Both the position numbers and the translations under genes were made by a program. Of a stretch of DNA of 33,688 nt, positions 31,338 to 33,688 are shown in pieces (the first letter of the stretch is position 1; the number at the start of each line of letters is the position of its first letter). Below the pieces are notes generated by a model. It worked only from the letters and a program-made list of their open reading frames with translations. It ran no database searches and had not been told where the DNA came from. This DNA comes from Candidatus Hydrogenedentota bacterium. GTDB lineage: Bacteria > Hydrogenedentota > Hydrogenedentia > Hydrogenedentales > CAILVY01. The DNA is taken from assembly GCA_029565395.1 (NCBI GenBank), contig JAKQOG010000255.1, positions 1-33,688 on the forward strand. Direction: 5' to 3'.

Positions 31338-32009
31338 ATGGGTATTTTTACGCGCGTACGCGACATCATCAACTCGAACATCAGCGCAATGCTGGATCGC
31401 GCGGAGGATCCGGAGAAGCTGGTCAAGCTGATGATTCGCGAAATGGAAGACACACTGGTCGAGATCAAGGCCAACTGCGCGGGGTCGATGGCCACGCGCA
31501 AAAAGATCCAGCGGGAAATGGAATCCATGCTGGAGATGGCGAAGACCTGGGACGGCAAGGCATCGCTGGCGATTGACAAGGGCCGCGAGGATCTGGCGCG
31601 CGAAGCGTTGCTGGAGAAACGGCGGTTTGTCGAGCGCGCGGAAGCGCTGGAGCAGGAACTTGAGCAGACGAAGAATCTGGTGACGCAATACCAGAACGAC
31701 ATCATGCAGCTCGAGGACAAGCTGGGCGCGGCGCGCGAGAAGCAGCGGATCCTGGTGCAGCGGCACCGCCATGCACAGGATCAGAAACGCAAGGAGAACG
31801 GCATCCGCCGCTTTGACACCAGCGACGCGGTCAAACGCTTCGAGGAATTCGAGCAGCGGATTGATCGCATGGAAGCCGAGGCCAACCTGGTGAACTTTGG
31901 CCGGAAACCCTCTTTGAAAGACGAGTTTGACGCGCTCGAAGCGGATTCCGAGATCGAGCAGGAACTGGCGAACCTGAAGGCGCGCAAAAGCGCCCCGGCG
32001 CAGCAGTAA
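31338..32009 (+). CDS. pspA: phage shock protein A (PspA/IM30/Vipp1 family)
   Basis: A 223-residue ESCRT-III-like coiled-coil protein that coats stressed inner membrane and, in the classic system, inhibits PspF. The N-terminal amphipathic helix MGIFTRVRDIINSNISAMLD is intact, followed by EDPEKLVKLMIREMEDTLVE and long charged heptad helices to about residue 190. A degenerate tail is rich in acidic residues (DEFDALEADSEIEQELANL). Length is typical. It lies 13 bp after the PilZ gene and 36 bp before the first pspC. In this operon it should serve as both effector and sensor partner of PspF. Confidence 0.95.
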   Translation: MGIFTRVRDIINSNISAMLDRAEDPEKLVKLMIREMEDTLVEIKANCAGSMATRKKIQREMESMLEMAKTWDGKASLAIDKGREDLAREALLEKRRFVERAEALEQELEQTKNLVTQYQNDIMQLEDKLGAAREKQRILVQRHRHAQDQKRKENGIRRFDTSDAVKRFEEFEQRIDRMEAEANLVNFGRKPSLKDEFDALEADSEIEQELANLKARKSAPAQQ

Positions 32010-32045
32010 CCACGTCGCAATCAACCGTCAACAAGGAGACCAGCC

Positions 32046-32396
32046 ATGAGTTATTCCTCGGAAATGCATTCCAGCGGCTTGTACCGCTCCCGGCGCGGGA
32101 TTTTCTTCGGCGTGTGCCGGGGTATCGCCGAATATCTCAACTTTTCCGTGTTCTGGACACGCATCCTGGTGATCATCGCCTTCATTTTCTCGGGATTCTG
32201 GCCTGTCGGCGCGATCTATCTGGTCGCAGCATTGCTGATGAAGCCGGAGCCCTGCTGCTCGTATGAAAGAGAATACGCGGGTGCGACCGGAAAACTTCGC
32301 CGCACTTTTGACAGCTTGGACGAACGGTTACAGCGTTTGGAAACGGTGGTAACGGATCGCGCCCGCGATTGGGACCGCCGCCTATACAACGAATAA
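32046..32396 (+). CDS. pspC: PspC-domain membrane protein, copy 1
   Basis: A 116-residue protein with the PspC signature G-L-Y-R-S-R-R-G-I-F-F-G-V-C-R-G-I-A-E-Y-L and a hydrophobic stretch (about 38-66) ending LMKPEP. A cytoplasmic-type tail R-R-T-F-D-S-L-D-E-R-L-Q-R-L-E with W-D-R-R-L near the end recurs in the second PspC of the operon. PspC senses membrane stress and recruits PspA in the classic system. AAGGAG precedes the ATG. A 64-bp gap separates it from the following pspB-like gene. Confidence 0.92.
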   Translation: MSYSSEMHSSGLYRSRRGIFFGVCRGIAEYLNFSVFWTRILVIIAFIFSGFWPVGAIYLVAALLMKPEPCCSYEREYAGATGKLRRTFDSLDERLQRLETVVTDRARDWDRRLYNE

Positions 32397-32460
32397 CCAC
32401 TTGTCCTGATGGTGGGTGTATAGTAATGTTAAGCGCAAGACGCGCTGAAGGGAGATCACC

Positions 32461-32715
32461 ATGGAGACTGTATCAATGGTAATGATGGTTCCGCTGATTG
32501 TACTGGTGGTGTTTGGATCGCTGCTGGCTGCATTTGGGATCATCTGTTGGACCATTGTGCGAATTGTATCCCGTGGCAGCAGTTCGGGAAATGGGTCCGC
32601 GGACGAATCCAAACTCATCCAGGAAATCTATCACGGTCTCACCAAAATGGAGCAGCGTGTGGAAGCCCTGGAGACTCTGCTGCTGGAACGCGAACGCACG
32701 GGAGGTCAAGCATGA
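32461..32715 (+). CDS. pspB: PspB-like small membrane protein, copy 1
   Basis: An 84-residue protein with one N-terminal membrane segment (about 8-32, VPLIVLVVFGSLLAAFGIIC) and a cytoplasmic coiled coil ending in M-E-Q-R-V-E-A-L-E-T-L-L-L-E-R-E. That is the layout and tail pattern of PspB, which acts with PspC. GAAGGGAG precedes the ATG. The stop overlaps the next ATG as ATGA at 32712-32715, so translation of the following PspC is coupled. Confidence 0.8.
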   Translation: METVSMVMMVPLIVLVVFGSLLAAFGIICWTIVRIVSRGSSSGNGSADESKLIQEIYHGLTKMEQRVEALETLLLERERTGGQA

Positions 32716-33113
32716 ACACCAGGGATTCTTTAGGATCCGGCCTGCCCTACCGATCCAGAAATGGATTAATTGCGGGGGTATGCCGCGGGCTTGCGGAGCA
32801 TTTCGATTTTTCCATATTTTGGATGCGCATCATTTTTGTTGTGGGCACTATCTTCACCGGATTCTGGCCCGCCGTGGCGGGGTATGTGCTGGCGGCATTG
32901 ATAATGAAACCGGAACCACTATTGCCGCCGGCGAATATGGAAGAAGAAGAGTTTTACCGTTCCTACACCGGGTCGCGCAGCATGGCGGTGCAACGGCTCA
33001 AGCGCACATTTGATAGCCTGGAACGCCGGATACAAAGGATTGAAAGCATCGTCACCACGCGCGGATACGATTGGGACAAGAGACTGAATGAAAAGGGAGA
33101 AGTTGAGTCATGA
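32712..33113 (+). CDS. pspC: PspC-domain membrane protein, copy 2
   Basis: A 133-residue paralogue of the upstream PspC: G-L-P-Y-R-S-R-N-G-L-I-A-G-V-C-R-G-L-A-E-H-F, a hydrophobic segment ending LIMKPEP, then the shared tail L-K-R-T-F-D-S-L-E-R-R-I-Q-R-I-E with Y-D-W-D-K-R-L near the end. The true start is the ATG at 32712, in the ATGA overlap with pspB copy 1; an upstream open frame is a shadow. Tail conservation between the two copies suggests a shared contact, perhaps with PspB or PspA. Confidence 0.92.
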   Translation: MNTRDSLGSGLPYRSRNGLIAGVCRGLAEHFDFSIFWMRIIFVVGTIFTGFWPAVAGYVLAALIMKPEPLLPPANMEEEEFYRSYTGSRSMAVQRLKRTFDSLERRIQRIESIVTTRGYDWDKRLNEKGEVES

Positions 33114-33325
33114 GTTTCTGGACATTTTGCGCGCTTGCGGCTGTTTTCGGCATTGGTCTCGAAATGTACCGGGCAACATTGCGGCATAAAGAAAAGATTG
33201 TAGAAACAACCATGCAGCAAAGCGATCTTTCGGAGCGGATAGCGCGCATCGAGCAGCGGCTAAACAACCTGGAGACGATTATCATCGAGCACGACAAACG
33301 CAAATCGTTTGACGCCGCTCTTTGA
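33110..33325 (+). CDS. pspB: PspB-like small membrane protein, copy 2
   Basis: A 71-residue protein with an N-terminal membrane segment (MSFWTFCALAAVFGIGLEMY) and a coiled-coil tail (ERIARIEQRLNNLETIIIEH) like that of PspB copy 1. It starts inside the stop of PspC copy 2 (ATGA at 33110-33113), so the two are translationally coupled. It is the last gene of the operon, followed by a hairpin terminator. Sequence similarity to E. coli PspB is low; the call rests on size, topology and operon position. Confidence 0.75.
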   Translation: MSFWTFCALAAVFGIGLEMYRATLRHKEKIVETTMQQSDLSERIARIEQRLNNLETIIIEHDKRKSFDAAL

Positions 33326-33345
33326 GTGTATCGTTTCGGTTGTCA

Positions 33346-33384
33346 GAGGGGAAGTCTTTCAGGTCTCCTTTCAGACTTCCTCTC
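33346..33384 (+). terminator. hairpin closing the psp operon
   Basis: GAGGGGAAGTCT pairs with AGACTTCCTCTC (11 of 12 bp), 15-nt loop, followed by pyrimidine-rich TCTCTTATG, 20 bp after the last psp stop codon. Confidence 0.7.
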
Positions 33385-33536
33385 TCTCTTATGAGGGACA
33401 GAGAATGTGCAACTTTGACTTGGGATTACTAATACCCTAAGCTTACTTTGTGTTTGAGTCGTGCGTTTGTCAGGGGCCTTCAAAAAAGTGAGAGGTGCTA
33501 TGATGAGATACGATCAACATGATCAGAAAGATGGGA

Positions 33537-33572
33537 GTGCTGGGAAGACTGGGAAGTCTGGGAAGTCTGGGA
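33537..33572. repeat. 9-nt tandem repeat (AGNCTGGGA), four units
   Basis: Units gtgctggga, agactggga, agtctggga, agtctggga. Nearly the same motif as at 11179-11214, more than 22 kb away. Confidence 0.8.
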
Positions 33573-33688
33573 TGAATAAGAACCTTGGGAAGTATGAATA
33601 AAAGGGGGGGGCAAACTGTTGATAACAAACACCAACAGCCACCTGCATCCTCCCGTACCCCCAAAACTTCCTGGTCCCCCCAGTCCCC

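Larger units (their letters stand above)
33326..33688. other. 363-bp terminal spacer
   Basis: After the psp terminator there is only strand-biased sequence, the 9-nt repeats at 33537-33572 and a C-rich end. No gene is supported on either strand before the window ends. Confidence 0.6.

Noticed and set aside
1..33688. tRNA, rRNA, riboswitch or transposase genes
   Set aside because: Reading for T-arm/anticodon patterns, common riboswitch cores and transposase motifs found nothing convincing; a covariance-model scan would be the decisive test.

Overview
The window looks like chromosome of a Gram-negative-type bacterium. It carries diderm features: a complete phage-shock (Psp) module with a sigma-54 promoter, lipoprotein and Tat signals, and MurB. 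Housekeeping genes (cysS, ftsY, priA, glgP, murB, a RumA/TrmA-type methyltransferase) sit among accessory genes typical of polymer-degrading PVC-like or Hydrogenedentota-like bacteria: a GH89 enzyme, a six-hairpin glycosidase, a PqaA-type protein and a Tat-exported DegT enzyme. The xxEG-repeat proteins ending in a duplicated SELLRVIQFYNSGG module remind me of Candidatus Hydrogenedentes proteins. That placement comes from memory of protein style and is an inference only.

Layout. 1-4.0 kb: the 3' part of cysS converges on a reverse-strand ftsY / GH89 lipoprotein pair. 4.1-7.7 kb: one large reverse-strand TIR / NB-ARC / TPR gene, the only gene between two 47/49-identical direct repeats and two sets of heptanucleotide repeats; it looks like a defence cassette. 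7.7-11.1 kb: priA and an HNH endonuclease, both reverse. 11.1-11.8 kb: a repeat-rich spacer with an unlisted 48-residue zinc-ribbon gene behind a sigma-28-like promoter. 11.8-15.3 kb: glgP and murB. 15.3-21.7 kb: a small dockerin-like protein and two tandem, very large secreted EF-hand proteins with hyperacidic xxEG linkers. 21.8-23.8 kb: a secreted six-hairpin glycosidase. 23.9-25.4 kb: reverse-strand zinc-ribbon and RNA methyltransferase genes that overlap. 25.6-29.6 kb: a 4Fe-4S uracil-DNA glycosylase, a DUF5989 micro-membrane protein, a PqaA-like lipoprotein and a Tat-signal DegT enzyme. 29.6-33.4 kb: pspF diverging from PilZ-pspA-pspC-pspB-pspC-pspB.

How it works together. The Psp locus is the best-integrated system. 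A PspF-type activator diverges from a perfect -24/-12 promoter (TGGCAC-N5-TTGCAT), with three related enhancer-like sites between them. The operon starts with a PilZ-like gene and carries the membrane pspC-pspB pair twice, the second copies joined by ATGA overlaps. The EF-hand/xxEG pair reads as a calcium-dependent surface or extracellular scaffold next to carbohydrate enzymes, though its function is unknown. I found no tRNA, rRNA, CRISPR array or transposase. Spacers are rich in 7-, 8- and 9-nt tandem repeats.
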